In this document: piece by piece, positions 16,171 to 33,009 of the stretch
Numbering within the stretch: position 1 is the stretch's first letter
How the letters are laid out: the number at the start of each line of letters is the position of its first letter
NCBI RefSeq assembly: GCF_004101245.1
Contig: NZ_SCIN01000001.1
Span: 62,001-126,000 of the forward strand
Direction: 5' to 3'
Source: Sphingomonas sp. UV9
GTDB lineage: Bacteria > Pseudomonadota > Alphaproteobacteria > Sphingomonadales > Sphingomonadaceae
Length of the DNA stretch: 64,000 bases
Notes under the pieces: generated by a model
What the model saw: only the letters and a program-made list of their open reading frames with translations
What the model was told of the DNA's origin: nothing
Databases searched by the model: none
Program-made: the position numbers and the translations under genes

Positions 16171-16963
16171 GCGATCTCCCCCGTCCTTCGGTGATGGCGG
16201 CCTGTGCCGCTCGTGTGGATGAAACGGCCCAGCGCCACAGGCGCGCATCGCGCATCGGCAGGACCAGAAACAGATGCTCGACGAGCCCGAGAACCGCCAG
16301 CCCCGCGAGCAGCGTCGCCGCGGCTGCAGCACCGCTGCCGGCGGGGGCTCCCTCCGCGACGGTCCAGGCCCAGCCCGCGGTCCCGCCGCTTGCCAGGATC
16401 GAGGCCGGGAATAACGGATTCAGCCGGCGCTTGCGAAAATAGCTCTTGAGATAGGCCAGATGCGCGGGGAACACCTCGTCGCTGAGATTGGGCACGCCCA
16501 GATACAGGTTGAACTTGGCGGACAGCCGCAACACGAACAGCAGCAGGAAGGTGAGCGGCGCGGCCTGGTTCGACCCGCCCCAGCTGACCGCGAACAGCAG
16601 GATAGCGGTCGCGGCGATCGCGAGCTCGTGATGGATCACGGTGGCGGTCGCGGCGCGGAAGCGTCGCCAGCCGGTCGCGTCGGGTGGACATTCGGTCCGA
16701 CGCGGACCCGCGACCGCCCCCATGAGGAAGCTCATCTCGTGCCACCCCCAGATCAGGATGGCCGCCGCGAACCCGGTATAGGCGGCGCCGGCGCTCGCAT
16801 CGTCGGCGATCGACCCGACCAGCGCGACCGCGGCGATCGCGACCAGCCCGGCGATCGTGAGGCTGGTGCGGAACGTCGCCGCAGGGCGGCTGTCGAGCCA
16901 GACCACCGCGGCGGTCCCGATAAACCACATCAGAAGCGCGAAAAGCAGCGGGGGAATGCTCAC
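16160..16963 (-). CDS. puhE: PuhE, membrane protein of reaction-centre assembly
   Basis: PuhE (DUF3623) is a polytopic inner-membrane protein found only in photosynthesis clusters. In Rhodobacter its loss alters reaction-centre and pigment levels. About seven hydrophobic helices can be seen in 267 residues, with the conserved segments [44 protein letters not shown] and [10 protein letters not shown]. The likely start is the GTG at 16963 that overlaps the acsF stop (GTGA); another GTG lies one codon upstream. The end overlaps hemA. Confidence 0.9.
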   Translation of the reverse strand: MSIPPLLFALLMWFIGTAAVVWLDSRPAATFRTSLTIAGLVAIAAVALVGSIADDASAGAAYTGFAAAILIWGWHEMSFLMGAVAGPRRTECPPDATGWRRFRAATATVIHHELAIAATAILLFAVSWGGSNQAAPLTFLLLFVLRLSAKFNLYLGVPNLSDEVFPAHLAYLKSYFRKRRLNPLFPASILASGGTAGWAWTVAEGAPAGSGAAAAATLLAGLAVLGLVEHLFLVLPMRDARLWRWAVSSTRAAQAAITEGRGRSHGL

Positions 16964-18084
16964 CACGCCGGGACCAGCCGCACCGTCGCGGGCGCGGTGT
17001 TGCGCTTGACCGGTGTGAGATACAACCAGGCGAAGCTGACGGCGGCGGCGGCGGTCAGGCCAAGGCGCTGGATCCCCCCGATCACCCCGCCGCGCGCTCT
17101 GGCCGCGTCGATCGCGCCCGCGATCCGCCGCATCCGCTCCAGCCCGCCGCGGAAGCGCGGACTGTCGGTGTCGAGCACGACCGGGAACACCTGCCGCGTG
17201 ATCGCCGAACAGATCGCGAAGACGCGCATGTCATAATCGGTCGGGTCGATCCCCAGCGCCGTGTGAAAGGCGGGCCGGTTGTGATCGCGCACGTACATCG
17301 TCGCATAGACCGCAACGAGGAAGAAGCGGATCCACCACTGGTTGACGCCGCGCAGCAGCTTCGGGTCGGTGCGCATCAGGATCGCAAAGGCATCGCCGTG
17401 GCGGAACTCGTCATTGCACCAGCGTTCGAACCAGTCGAAGATCGGGTGGAAGCGCAGCTCGGGATGCTGGGCGAGGTGCCGGTAGATGGTGATGTAGCGC
17501 GAATAGCCGATCTTCTCGCTGAGATAGGTCGCGTAGAAGATGAATTTCGGCCGGAAATACGTGTATTTCTTCGTCCGCGTGAGAAAGCCGAGATCGACGC
17601 CGATGCCTGCATCCTTGAGCGTGTCGTTGATGAAGCCGGCATGGCGGCTTTCGTCGCGGCTCATCAGCCGGAACAGCTGCTTGATGTCGGGGTTGGTCAC
17701 GCGCTTGGCGATCTCGGCATAGAGGATGCAGCCGGAAAACTCGGCCGTCAGCGAACTGACGAGGAAGTCGGTGAATTCTTCGCGCAGCCCGTCGGGCAGG
17801 CTTTCGATCACGCCATCGAATGCGGCGGTACGCTTGAAATGCAGGCGGTTGGGGTCGCTCGCCATTTCGCCGATCAGCGCATCCCATTCGCCGCGCACTG
17901 CCGACACGTCGATCCGGTCCATCGCCGCGAAATCGGTGGTGTAGAAGCGGGGCGACAGGACGGTGTCGGCGCGGGCGATCGCGAGTGTATCGGGCAGGGT
18001 GGTATCGGGTGACCGGGCCCGTGAAGGGAGGGGTCCTGCTTCGATGTCGCGCGGTGCGGGGGAAAGGGCGGTGATCCTGTTCAT
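16960..18084 (-). CDS. acsF: Aerobic Mg-protoporphyrin IX monomethyl ester cyclase
   Basis: AcsF is the oxygen-dependent di-iron enzyme that builds the fifth (E) ring of chlorophylls. The 374-residue protein has the two expected ligand motifs, [10 protein letters not shown] near residue 145 and [11 protein letters not shown] near residue 230, and an earlier Glu in [15 protein letters not shown]. The [20 protein letters not shown] stretch is typical. The N-terminal 50 residues are variable. It uses oxygen, which fits an aerobic phototroph; no anaerobic bchE is in the window. Its ATG overlaps the stop of the preceding small gene. Confidence 0.95.
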   Translation of the reverse strand: MNRITALSPAPRDIEAGPLPSRARSPDTTLPDTLAIARADTVLSPRFYTTDFAAMDRIDVSAVRGEWDALIGEMASDPNRLHFKRTAAFDGVIESLPDGLREEFTDFLVSSLTAEFSGCILYAEIAKRVTNPDIKQLFRLMSRDESRHAGFINDTLKDAGIGVDLGFLTRTKKYTYFRPKFIFYATYLSEKIGYSRYITIYRHLAQHPELRFHPIFDWFERWCNDEFRHGDAFAILMRTDPKLLRGVNQWWIRFFLVAVYATMYVRDHNRPAFHTALGIDPTDYDMRVFAICSAITRQVFPVVLDTDSPRFRGGLERMRRIAGAIDAARARGGVIGGIQRLGLTAAAAVSFAWLYLTPVKRNTAPATVRLVPAW

Positions 18085-18377
18085 GCTATCGTCCGATCCG
18101 AAAAGCTGACCTCGTATAATTCCCTCATCGCGAAATGGCCGGCGAACTGTGTCCAGAGCCGCCCGGCCAGACCCGCGCGTTCGACCGTCGCGATCCGATC
18201 GACCACGCAGCGCTCGCCGAAACCGACCCGGATCGGTGCGCCGTGCACGCGCACCCTGTCGCCGGGCCCGATCGCGACATCGCCCGCCAGCACGACATGC
18301 GCGCAGAGGAACGCGTCGCTATGCTCGATCTCGACGCGGCAGGGCGTGTCGAAGCGGGTGGACCGCAGCAGAGTCAT
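18081..18377 (-). CDS. 98-residue protein between puhC and acsF
   Basis: The gene overlaps puhC upstream and acsF downstream by four bases each, so it is a true member of the operon. The product is soluble with no signal or membrane helix. A beta-rich first half ([39 protein letters not shown]) looks like a small barrel, and the second half contains [27 protein letters not shown] recall a gene of this size here in other aerobic phototrophs without a known function. A role in AcsF or reaction-centre maturation is inference from position only. Confidence 0.7.
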   Translation of the reverse strand: MTLLRSTRFDTPCRVEIEHSDAFLCAHVVLAGDVAIGPGDRVRVHGAPIRVGFGERCVVDRIATVERAGLAGRLWTQFAGHFAMRELYEVSFSDRTIA

Positions 18378-18856
18378 GTCCCGGGCGCCTGTGCGGGCAG
18401 CAGCGCGGCAAAGGTCGCGCGGTTGGTCGGGCCGAATGCGCTGAGTTCGATCGTCCGGCCCGTTGCGGTGTCGGTCAGCGACAATTCGCCGTCCCGCCAG
18501 AGCGTCAGCGTGAAGGGGGGGCGGTCGCCGATCCCGCGCGCGCGCCGGTCCCGCGCCAGCCCGCGCATCACGCCGCGGACGAAGCCCGTCTTCTGCCCCG
18601 CCGCGATCACCGTCACGGTCCCGCCGCGCGCATTGCCGATCACGACCGAACCATCGGCGCGGTCGATAAAACGCAGGTCGCGCGACGCGACGGGGGCGAT
18701 GTGCGCCTGTTCCCGCAGCAGCACGGGCGAGGCCGCCGGGGCGATGCCGGCGAGGCGAACGATGCTGGTCGCGGCCAGTGCGAAGGCGACCAGTGCGCCG
18801 GCACCGATGAGCGTGGTGCGCGGGACCAGGTCCGGATGGGCGCGCGCGCCGCTCAT
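18374..18856 (-). CDS. puhC: PuhC, reaction-centre/LH1 assembly factor
   Basis: PuhC is a membrane-anchored protein needed for optimal reaction-centre and LH1 assembly. The 160-residue product has one N-terminal membrane helix (TLIGAGALVAFALAATSIV, about residues 15-33). A soluble beta-rich domain follows, with the family stretches LRFIDRADGSVVIGN, GFVRGVMRGLARDR and FTLTLWRDGELSLTD. The ATG at 18856 overlaps the puhB stop and the stop overlaps the next gene. Confidence 0.9.
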   Translation of the reverse strand: MSGARAHPDLVPRTTLIGAGALVAFALAATSIVRLAGIAPAASPVLLREQAHIAPVASRDLRFIDRADGSVVIGNARGGTVTVIAAGQKTGFVRGVMRGLARDRRARGIGDRPPFTLTLWRDGELSLTDTATGRTIELSAFGPTNRATFAALLPAQAPGT

Positions 18857-19539
18857 GCCGCCTGCACCCTGGCGAAGACGCCGCCCGCCGGCACCGGCTG
18901 GGCTGCCGCCTGCTGCTCCGGCGCGTGCTCGATCGTGTCGGCAGCCGCCAACTGCCCTGTCGGATGCACCGTCAGGCAGGTTCGGGCGATCAGCGCGGCG
19001 ACGGTCGCGGCATCGGACACCGCGCGGAGCATCGGCCGCGGCGTGACGATCCGCCAGGGCCGGGCGTGCGGCCACAAGGCGAGATAGCCGAGCTTGTAGC
19101 GGCCGGTGACTGTCAGCGGCATGTCGCCCGTCCCGTCGGCGCGCTCCGCCAGATCGACCGCGCCGATCAGCGCCAGCGGCAGGTTGATGCATTTGGGCAG
19201 CGCCATCCCGATCCGCAGCACCACGCGGCGGGTGGTCAACGTGTAGAGCGTCGTCCGCGCCGCGCCCCACGCGAGCAGGTGCAGCAGCGTGACGCCCAGC
19301 AGCCCGACGATCGCGGTCATCGCGGCTCCCACAAGGTCCCGCGGACCGTCGATCCCGTGCCGTCCGGCCTCCGCCAGCGCCCACAGCGTCAGCGCCGCGA
19401 AATAGGCCGCGACCAGCCGGGTGTGGAAGGCGGTGCGCGCGAGCACCCGCCAGTCGGGTGATCCCTGCCACAGGATCCGCTCACCCGGCGGGGGAACCCC
19501 GGGAAGGCCCGGGATCGGTTCGACGTCGTGCTCGGTCAC
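18853..19539 (-). CDS. puhB: PuhB, reaction-centre assembly membrane protein
   Basis: PuhB (228 residues) helps assemble the reaction centre. It begins with a GTG overlapping the puhA stop (GTGA). The cytoplasmic start IPGLPGVPPPGERILWQGSP is followed by membrane helices at about residues 45-65 and 78-100. A PH-like domain comes next, seen in LYTLTTRRVVLRIGMALPKCINLPL and YKLGYLALWPHARPWRI, broken into motifs. The last 40 residues are poorly conserved. Confidence 0.9.
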   Translation of the reverse strand: MTEHDVEPIPGLPGVPPPGERILWQGSPDWRVLARTAFHTRLVAAYFAALTLWALAEAGRHGIDGPRDLVGAAMTAIVGLLGVTLLHLLAWGAARTTLYTLTTRRVVLRIGMALPKCINLPLALIGAVDLAERADGTGDMPLTVTGRYKLGYLALWPHARPWRIVTPRPMLRAVSDAATVAALIARTCLTVHPTGQLAAADTIEHAPEQQAAAQPVPAGGVFARVQAA

Positions 19540-20303
19540 AGCAGCGGCTCCTGACGTGCGGGCGTGGCGTAGAGATAGCCGCCGCCGAAATAGGCCTGGA
19601 CGCGCTCCTCCTCGTACAGCGTGATCCGGTCGGCGGCCTCGATCGGCGGCACGTCGGCGAACTGGCTGGCAAGCAGCGCGTCGATGACGACGCGGCGGCG
19701 GTGGCGATCGACCTTGGCCATCATCATCGGCGCGAGCACCGCGCGGTCGCCGACCGACACCTGCATGTAGCGGATCAGCCGGTCGGCGCGGTCGATCCAC
19801 AGATCGTCGATCGTCCCGGCGACCTCGCCATCCGCGCCCAGCATCGGCCAGCCGAGCAGGTCCGGATCGCCGACCGCGACCGCATAGTCCGACGCCACGC
19901 TGAGCGGGACGATCCGCGGATGTCCCTCCATGTCGAGATCGGGATGCCGGGCGCGCTCGGCCCAGGCGGCGGGGCCGATGCCGTCGACGAGCGGATTGCC
20001 GGTCGGCGCATAGGGCGCACCCGCGAACCGGTCGGTGCGCCTGGCTGCGATGTCGACGGGCTCGCGCCCCTGGGTCGGCGCGGTGACGCGGCCGCGCCCG
20101 AACGGCAGGAGGAACGACTTGGTCGAGGCGGTATGCAGCGGTCCGCCGACCGTATCGAGCCGGCCGGTCAGCTCGTCCTCAAGCGGATAGCCCTCGCGTC
20201 GGTCCTCGCGGCGCAGGTAGAAGACGAGCACGAGGAAGAACAGCGCGAACGCCCACAGGACCAGAAGCGCGACGTCGATGCCGGATGTCAGATGCGGGTT
20301 CAT
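19536..20303 (-). CDS. puhA: Photosynthetic reaction centre H subunit
   Basis: PuhA (255 residues) caps the reaction-centre core on the cytoplasmic side and helps proton delivery to QB. One N-terminal membrane helix (VALLVLWAFALFFLVLVFYL) is followed by RREDRREGYPLED. The PRC-barrel domain shows GWPMLGADGEVAGTIDDLWID and ITLYEEERVQAYFGGG, both strongly conserved. The ATG at 20303 lies ten bases after lhaA. It heads the puhABC group within the superoperon. Confidence 0.96.
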   Translation of the reverse strand: MNPHLTSGIDVALLVLWAFALFFLVLVFYLRREDRREGYPLEDELTGRLDTVGGPLHTASTKSFLLPFGRGRVTAPTQGREPVDIAARRTDRFAGAPYAPTGNPLVDGIGPAAWAERARHPDLDMEGHPRIVPLSVASDYAVAVGDPDLLGWPMLGADGEVAGTIDDLWIDRADRLIRYMQVSVGDRAVLAPMMMAKVDRHRRRVVIDALLASQFADVPPIEAADRITLYEEERVQAYFGGGYLYATPARQEPLL

Positions 20304-20313
20304 GATCGTCCCT

Positions 20314-21770
20314 TCAGACCGGAAATTCGCTGAGACCGAAACGCGGCACCGGCCGGTCGCCGACCGCGGTGACGATCGCGCCACGGCCGCGCACGAGCGG
20401 GCCGAGTGCGACGAGCGTGCCGAGCAACAGGAGAATTTCGACGCCGTAGACCGCGGCATAGCCGGTGACGGGGGTGGCGAGCGTCGGGCCGTACGCCCCC
20501 GCCATTGCCGCCGCCGAGACGAGGTCGCGCAGGACCGCGCCGATTGCGATCGCGACGCCGGCGCTGGTCGCCTGCACCGCACCCCAGGCACCCAGCGCGA
20601 GCCCGGTGCGTCCGTCGAGCGGTCCCGCGTCGGCGATCGCCATCGCCGCAGTGAGCGTGCCCACCGAGAACAGCCCGCCGCTAAAGCCGATCAGCGCCGC
20701 ACCGGTGCCGAGCATCGCGACCGACGACAGCGCGCCAGCGAAGATCACGCACAGGAACGCGGTCACGCCGAGAACGCCGCCAAAGCCCGCCAGCTGGTGT
20801 GGATCGTCGCCCTCGCCAAGCCGTCTGGCGGCGAGCGCGAACCCACCCAGCATGCCGAGCGCCCAGAGCGCGGTCAGCGCAGTGGTCGCGCCGACCGTCA
20901 TGCCGAGCACCTGCCCGCCATAGGGTTCGAGCAGCACGTCCTGCATGCTGAACGCCGCGGCGCCCAGACCGACCGCGACGAGCAGCCGCAGCGTGCGCGG
21001 GCGGGCGATGAAGACCGCCCAGATCGCGCCGAAGTGCGGGCGGGCGGGCCGGGGCACGACCGAGCGAGGCCCCCGCGCTTCCTGTTTCCACATCGCGACG
21101 AGATTGAGGCCTACGGTCAGCACCGCCGCCCCCTGGATCAGCTGCACCAGTTTGGTCGGCGTGAAATCGGCGAGCAGCCGGCCGATCACGATCGCGCTGA
21201 CCATCATGCCGAGGACCAGCATGACGTAGAGCAGCGCGACGACCCGCGGACGCGCATCGTCAGGGGCGAGGTCGGCCGCGAGCGCCAGCCCCGCGGTCTG
21301 CGTGGTGTGCATCCCCGCGCCGACCATCAGAAAGCCGAGCGCCGCGCCGATCTGTCCGAAGATTGCAGGGCCCGTGCCGCCGCCGGTCATGACCAGCAGC
21401 GCAAAGGGCAGGATCGCCAGGCCGCCGAACTGAAGCATCGTTCCGAACCACAGATAGGGCACGCGCTTCCATCCGAGCAGCGAGGCATGGTGATCCGACC
21501 GGAACCCGATCAGCGCACGCAGCGGCGCGAGCAGCAAGGGCAGCGAGACCATTGCTGCGACGAGGCTGGTCGGCATGCCCAGCTCGACGATCATGACGCG
21601 GTTGAGCGTGCCCGTCAGCAGCACCGCGGTCATCCCGACCGAGAGCTGGAACAGCGACAGCCGCAACAGGCGGCCGAGCGGCAGGTCGTCGGTCGCCGCG
21701 TCCGCGAACGGCAGAAACCGGGTCCCGAGCCGCGCCCAGAACGCGCCGGTCTTCAAGGCGACCAGCCGGT

Positions 21771-21774
<4 letters not shown>
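20314..21774 (-). CDS. lhaA: LhaA, PucC-family LH1 assembly protein
   Basis: LhaA is a 12-helix protein of the major facilitator superfamily BCD (PucC) branch that assembles LH1 around the reaction centre. The 486 residues contain the family segments LSVGMTAVLLTGTLNRVMIVEL, GFRSDHHASLLGWKRVPYLW and AAFSMQDVLLEPYGGQVLGM in shorter pieces at about residues 45, 90 and 270. The ATG overlaps the bchM stop. A second PucC-like protein lies at 33.9-35.3 kb. Confidence 0.92.
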
Positions 21775-26931
<5,157 letters not shown>

Positions 26932-26942
<11 letters not shown>

Positions 26943-28499
26943 AATGGGCCTTCGCATCATAGAGCGTGTCGATCGTGATCGTTGCGACGTCGCGCTCGGC
27001 GGCGAACCGCTCGGTGTTGCGACGCGCCTTGCCGCGAACGAAGAAGGGGATCTTGAGCAGCTCGCGCTCTGCATCGGCGGACCAGACGCGTGCGGGCTTG
27101 GCGTCAGGGGCGGGGCGGGACGCAGCCTCCGGCGATACCGCCGGCGGCGCGGGTTCGCGCGCCGCCGGGGGGGGCGTGAGATGGCTCGGGCCGGCCATGT
27201 CGCTGAACTCGAAATCGTCGCGGAACATCGTCAGCAGATGCTCCTCCAGCCCCATCACGAGCGGATGGACCCAGGTGTCGAACAGCACGTTCGCGCCCTC
27301 GAACCCCATTTGCGGCGAATAGCGCGCGGGGAAATCCTGGACGTGGACGGGGGCTGAGATGACCGCACAGGGGATCCGGAGCCGCTTGGCGATATGCCGT
27401 TCCATCTGCGTGCCGAGTACCAGCTCGGGCTGCAGCGCCTGGATCGCCTCCTCGACGGCAAGATAGTCGTCGGTGACCAGCGGCGTGACGCCGTACTGCG
27501 CCGCGGCAGCGCGCAGGTCGCGGGCGAATTCGCGGTTGTAGCAGCCGAGCCCGACGACCTCGAACCCGAGTTCGTCGCGCGCGACGCGGGCGGCGGCGAT
27601 CGCATGCGTCGCATCGCCGAAGATGAAGACGCGCTTGCCCGTCAGATAGGTCGAGTCGACCGAGCGGCTCCACCAGGGCAGATGGCCAGGGTCGCAGGCG
27701 CCCGTCGGATCGATCGCCGTCGGATCGATCCCCGTCAACGCCGCCAGCTCGGCGATGAAATCGCGCGTCGCGCCGTGGCCGATCGGCACGGTGGTGACAA
27801 TGGGCTGGCCGTGCTCGCGCGCAAGCCACCGGCAGGCCGTGTCGGCGATCTCGGGATAGAGGCAGATGTTGAAATCGGCCTCGGGCAGCCGGGCGATGTC
27901 CGCGGTGGTCGCGCCGAGCGGCGCCACGACGTTCACCGCGATCCCCAGCGCATCCAGGATGCGGCGGACTTCGATCACATCGTCGCGGTGGCGGAAGCCG
28001 AGCGCGGTCGGACCGAGGATGTTGGCGCTCGGACGCGCCGGTGCCCGGGCGGGCGCGGGGTTCGCGGCGAGCGTCCGGACGAGCTGGTAGAAGGTCTCCG
28101 ACGCGCCCCAATTCTCCTTGCGCTGATAGCTGGGGAGTTCGAGCGCGACGACCGGGCAGGGCAGGTCCATCGCCGCGACCAGCCCGGCGGGGTCGTCCTG
28201 GATCAGTTCGGCGGTGCACGAGGCGCCGACCAGCATCGCGCCCGGCGTGAAGCGCGCATAGGCATCGCGCGCCGCGGTCTGGAACAGCGCCGCGGTATCC
28301 TTGCCGAGATCGCGCGCCTGGAAGGTCGTGTAGGTGACCGGCGGGCGCTTGCCGCGCCGCTCGATCATTGTGAACAGCAGGTCGGCATAGGTGTCACCCT
28401 GCGGCGCATGGAGGACGTAATGCACGTCCTCCATCGCGGTCGCGATCCGCATCGCGCCGACATGGGGTGGTCCCTCATAGGTCCAGACGGTCAGCTGCA

Positions 28500-28500
<1 letters not shown>
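26932..28500 (-). CDS. bchB: Light-independent protochlorophyllide reductase subunit B
   Basis: BchB and BchN form the catalytic component of dark protochlorophyllide reductase. The 522-residue protein starts [20 protein letters not shown]. It shows [31 protein letters not shown], the [15 protein letters not shown] segment and [19 protein letters not shown]. The small C-terminal domain ([20 protein letters not shown]) carries the region that completes the active site in the other half. Its ATG shares one base with the bchN stop (TGATG). Confidence 0.95.
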
Positions 28501-30410
<1,910 letters not shown>

Positions 30411-30561
30411 CTAGTTTCCGGAACACATTGTGCGCCGCAGCAAAACGGCCTAGTTGTCAGTCATTCGCAAGTAAGATATGCTGCGAGTCGCCGCTATTCT
30501 GCCAAATGCAGGTCCCGGTCTGTAGTTGTTGGCGTGTCGACCAGGCTGGGGAGAGCCGGTA

Positions 30562-31476
30562 ATGGCAGCGGTTACTCACTTTTCGCGCGGTTTCCGGTGG
30601 AGTGCCGGGTCGTTTTCACGTCGGGACTGGAGCGATGGTCGCCGAGATCTTGGTCCGGGGTCGCGTCGCGACGCCGGGGACTATGACCGCCCGCTGTCCG
30701 CGCTGTCCGCGCTGATCGAATGCGAGATCATTCCCCGTCTGATGGCGGCGCATGCCAATGCGGCGATACCCTCCGCCGAGATCGGGACGGATGGCCCGAT
30801 CAACAGCGTCGAGGTGGGCATCTTCGCGCCGCTGGTGATGCAGGTCGATGCCGACCACCTGCTTGCCCATATCGAGACGATTCTCGACCGCGGTGTCTCG
30901 GTGGAGACGGTCATGGTCGATCTGCTTGCGCCCGCCGCGCGTCTGCTTGGCGAATATTGGGATGATGATCGCTGCGATTTCGTCGATGTCACGATGGGGT
31001 TGTGGCGGCTGCAGGAAGTCGTGCACGAGATTGCCGGTCGCACGCCCGGCATCCGGACAGAGGCGGGCGACAGGCATCGGGCATTGTTCGTGTCGTTACA
31101 GGGCGATCATCATAGTTTCGGGACGATCGTCCTCGACGAGGTCTTTCGGCATGGTGGCTGGCTGACGGACCGGATCAGCGATGCGGAAACGCCCGTGCTG
31201 CTGGATGCCGCGGCTGCGGATTGGTTCGATATGATCGGATTGACGATCAGTTGCGACTGCCATATCGCCGGACTTGCATCGATCATTGCTGCGTTGCGAA
31301 GGGTTTCACGAAATCCCCGTGTCTGCATCATGGTCGGCGGCGTGATTTTCACTGCAGACCCGGATCTGGCGACGCGAGTCGGCGCCGATGGTACCGCGTC
31401 CGATGCGAAACTAGCGCTGAAAATGGCCGGCGATCTTCTCCGCGAAAGCGCATGGGGGACCACGGCGTGTAATTGA
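30562..31476 (+). CDS. aerR: AerR/PpaA cobalamin-binding antirepressor of PpsR
   Basis: AerR (PpaA) binds B12 and modulates PpsR/CrtJ in response to light and oxygen. The 304-residue protein has a helical N-terminal part with LMAAHANAAIPSAEIG and a B12-binding Rossmann domain from about residue 170. That domain carries GDHHSFG, which fits the classical D-x-H-x-x-G base-off motif. NRPRV-type and GGVIFTADPDLATRVGADG segments follow. Starts upstream of the ATG at 30562 are possible but lack a ribosome site; GGGGAGAG precedes this ATG. ppsR follows 30 bases later, as in Rhodobacter. Confidence 0.9.
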   Translation: MAAVTHFSRGFRWSAGSFSRRDWSDGRRDLGPGSRRDAGDYDRPLSALSALIECEIIPRLMAAHANAAIPSAEIGTDGPINSVEVGIFAPLVMQVDADHLLAHIETILDRGVSVETVMVDLLAPAARLLGEYWDDDRCDFVDVTMGLWRLQEVVHEIAGRTPGIRTEAGDRHRALFVSLQGDHHSFGTIVLDEVFRHGGWLTDRISDAETPVLLDAAAADWFDMIGLTISCDCHIAGLASIIAALRRVSRNPRVCIMVGGVIFTADPDLATRVGADGTASDAKLALKMAGDLLRESAWGTTACN

Positions 31477-31506
31477 TTGCTGCAGATTGGAGCGCGACGC
31501 TCGTCG

Positions 31507-32937
31507 ATGGACAAGACTATCGCTTCTTCCCCGCATCTGGCCTTCGCCCGCCCCGACGCTGCGCCCGGGGCCTTGAGCGCGCGTGTGGCCGCGTCGCTGC
31601 TCGCGGCCGTCGGCGACGTCGCCTTCATCCTCGCCGCCGATGGCCGGATCCTGGATGTCGCGGTGTCGCAGGGCGATCTCGCCAATCACGGACTTGCCGG
31701 CTGGGTCGGCGAGCGCTGGATGGACACGATGTCGGTCGAAAGCCGTCCCAAGGCGGCCGAGATGCTCGCGGCGGCAGGCAGCACCGAGCCAGCGCGCTGG
31801 CGGGAGGTAACGCACGCCGCGGCGGGCGGCGACGTGCCGGTTCGCTATCTGGTGATGTCGCTGGGGACACCCGATCGACTGGTCGCGATCGGTCGCGACC
31901 TGCGTGGCGCGGCGGCTACACAACAGCGGTTGCTGCAGACGCAACAGGCGCTGGAGCGCGACTATATCCGCCTGCGTCAGGCCGAGACGCGGTACCGGAT
32001 GCTGTTCGACATGGCGTCCGATGCGATCCTGATCGTCGACGCCGGGTCGCGCCGCATCCGCGAAGCGAACCCGGCGGCGCTGCGCATGCTCGATGCCGTC
32101 GCCGATACGCTGGTCGGCGCACCGGTCAGCACGATCGTCGACCCGCATGATCGCGACGACCTGGTCGCGCATCTCGGTGCGGCGGAGGCGGCGGACGATG
32201 TCGCACCGGTTGCGCTGCGATTGCTCGATCGGGCGATCGACGTGCGGATCGATGCAAAGCTGTTCCGTCAGGCGCGCAGCCCGTCGCTGATCGTCCGGAT
32301 CGAAGCGGTCGAGCCGGTCGTCGGTCCGCGGCGGCACGAGGCGACGCTCGGCGACGTGGTCGAGCGCATGCCCGATTCGTTCGTGCTGGTCGATCGCGAC
32401 CTGACGGTGCTGACCGCAAACGCCGCCTTTGTCGAGCTGACCGAAATGCCGTCGATCGAGCGGCTGATCGGCGCCCGGCTGGGCGCGTGGCTGGGCCGTC
32501 CGGGCATCGACCTCGAGCTGATCGTCGCGCAGCTTCGCGAACATGGCTCGGTCCGCAACGTCGCGACGATCCTGCGCGGCGCAGCGGGTGCGCAGGCCGA
32601 GATCGAGGTGTCCGGCGTGGTCGCGCCGATGGGCGGCAGCGAGTGTTTCGGCTTCACGATCCGCCATGTCGGGCGCCGCCTGCGCCAGGTGCCGCTGGTC
32701 GCGCACGATACGCCGCGATCCGTCGAGCAGCTGACCGAGCTGGTCGGCCGCATGTCGCTGAAGGAAATCGTGCGGGAGAGTACTGATCTGATCGAGCGGC
32801 TCTGTATCGAGGCGGCGCTGGCCTATACGTCGGACAATCGCGCGTCCGCGGCGGAGGTGCTCGGCGTGAGTCGCCAGAGCCTCTATTCGAAGCTGCACCG
32901 CCACGGGCTTGGCAATCTCGTGTCGGGTGACGGCTGA
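31507..32937 (+). CDS. ppsR: PpsR/CrtJ photosynthesis gene repressor
   Basis: PpsR represses bch, crt and puc genes when oxygen is present. The 476-residue protein has an N-terminal PAS-like domain, a Q-linker (ATQQRLLQTQQALERDYIRL, about residues 137-156), two PAS domains (about 160-270 and 280-395) and a FIS-type helix-turn-helix (RASAAEVLGVSRQSLYSKL, about 443-461). Only two cysteines are present, Cys380 (ECFGF) and Cys433 (RLCIEAA). Cys433 sits at the position of the redox Cys near the DNA-binding domain of the Rhodobacter protein. No Cys lies near residue 250. The TGT-N12-ACA sites in this window are its likely targets. Confidence 0.95.
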   Translation: MDKTIASSPHLAFARPDAAPGALSARVAASLLAAVGDVAFILAADGRILDVAVSQGDLANHGLAGWVGERWMDTMSVESRPKAAEMLAAAGSTEPARWREVTHAAAGGDVPVRYLVMSLGTPDRLVAIGRDLRGAAATQQRLLQTQQALERDYIRLRQAETRYRMLFDMASDAILIVDAGSRRIREANPAALRMLDAVADTLVGAPVSTIVDPHDRDDLVAHLGAAEAADDVAPVALRLLDRAIDVRIDAKLFRQARSPSLIVRIEAVEPVVGPRRHEATLGDVVERMPDSFVLVDRDLTVLTANAAFVELTEMPSIERLIGARLGAWLGRPGIDLELIVAQLREHGSVRNVATILRGAAGAQAEIEVSGVVAPMGGSECFGFTIRHVGRRLRQVPLVAHDTPRSVEQLTELVGRMSLKEIVRESTDLIERLCIEAALAYTSDNRASAAEVLGVSRQSLYSKLHRHGLGNLVSGDG

Positions 32938-32961
32938 GCGACCGAACGTCATCGACACTGG

Positions 32962-32979
32962 TGTCAACACATGTTGACA
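32962..32979. promoter_or_regulatory. PpsR operator and -35 box of the bchG operon
   Basis: TGTCAACACATGTTGACA is a perfect 18-base palindrome fitting TGT-N12-ACA. Its right half gives TTGACA, with CTAGTT 17 bases later at 32997-33002 as a -10. It lies 31 bases before bchG and 25 bases after the ppsR stop. Flanking GACAC/GTGTC repeats (32952-32966) may extend the binding region. Confidence 0.88.
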
Positions 32980-33009
32980 CATACGGGTGTCTGATCCTAG
33001 TTTTGCGGC

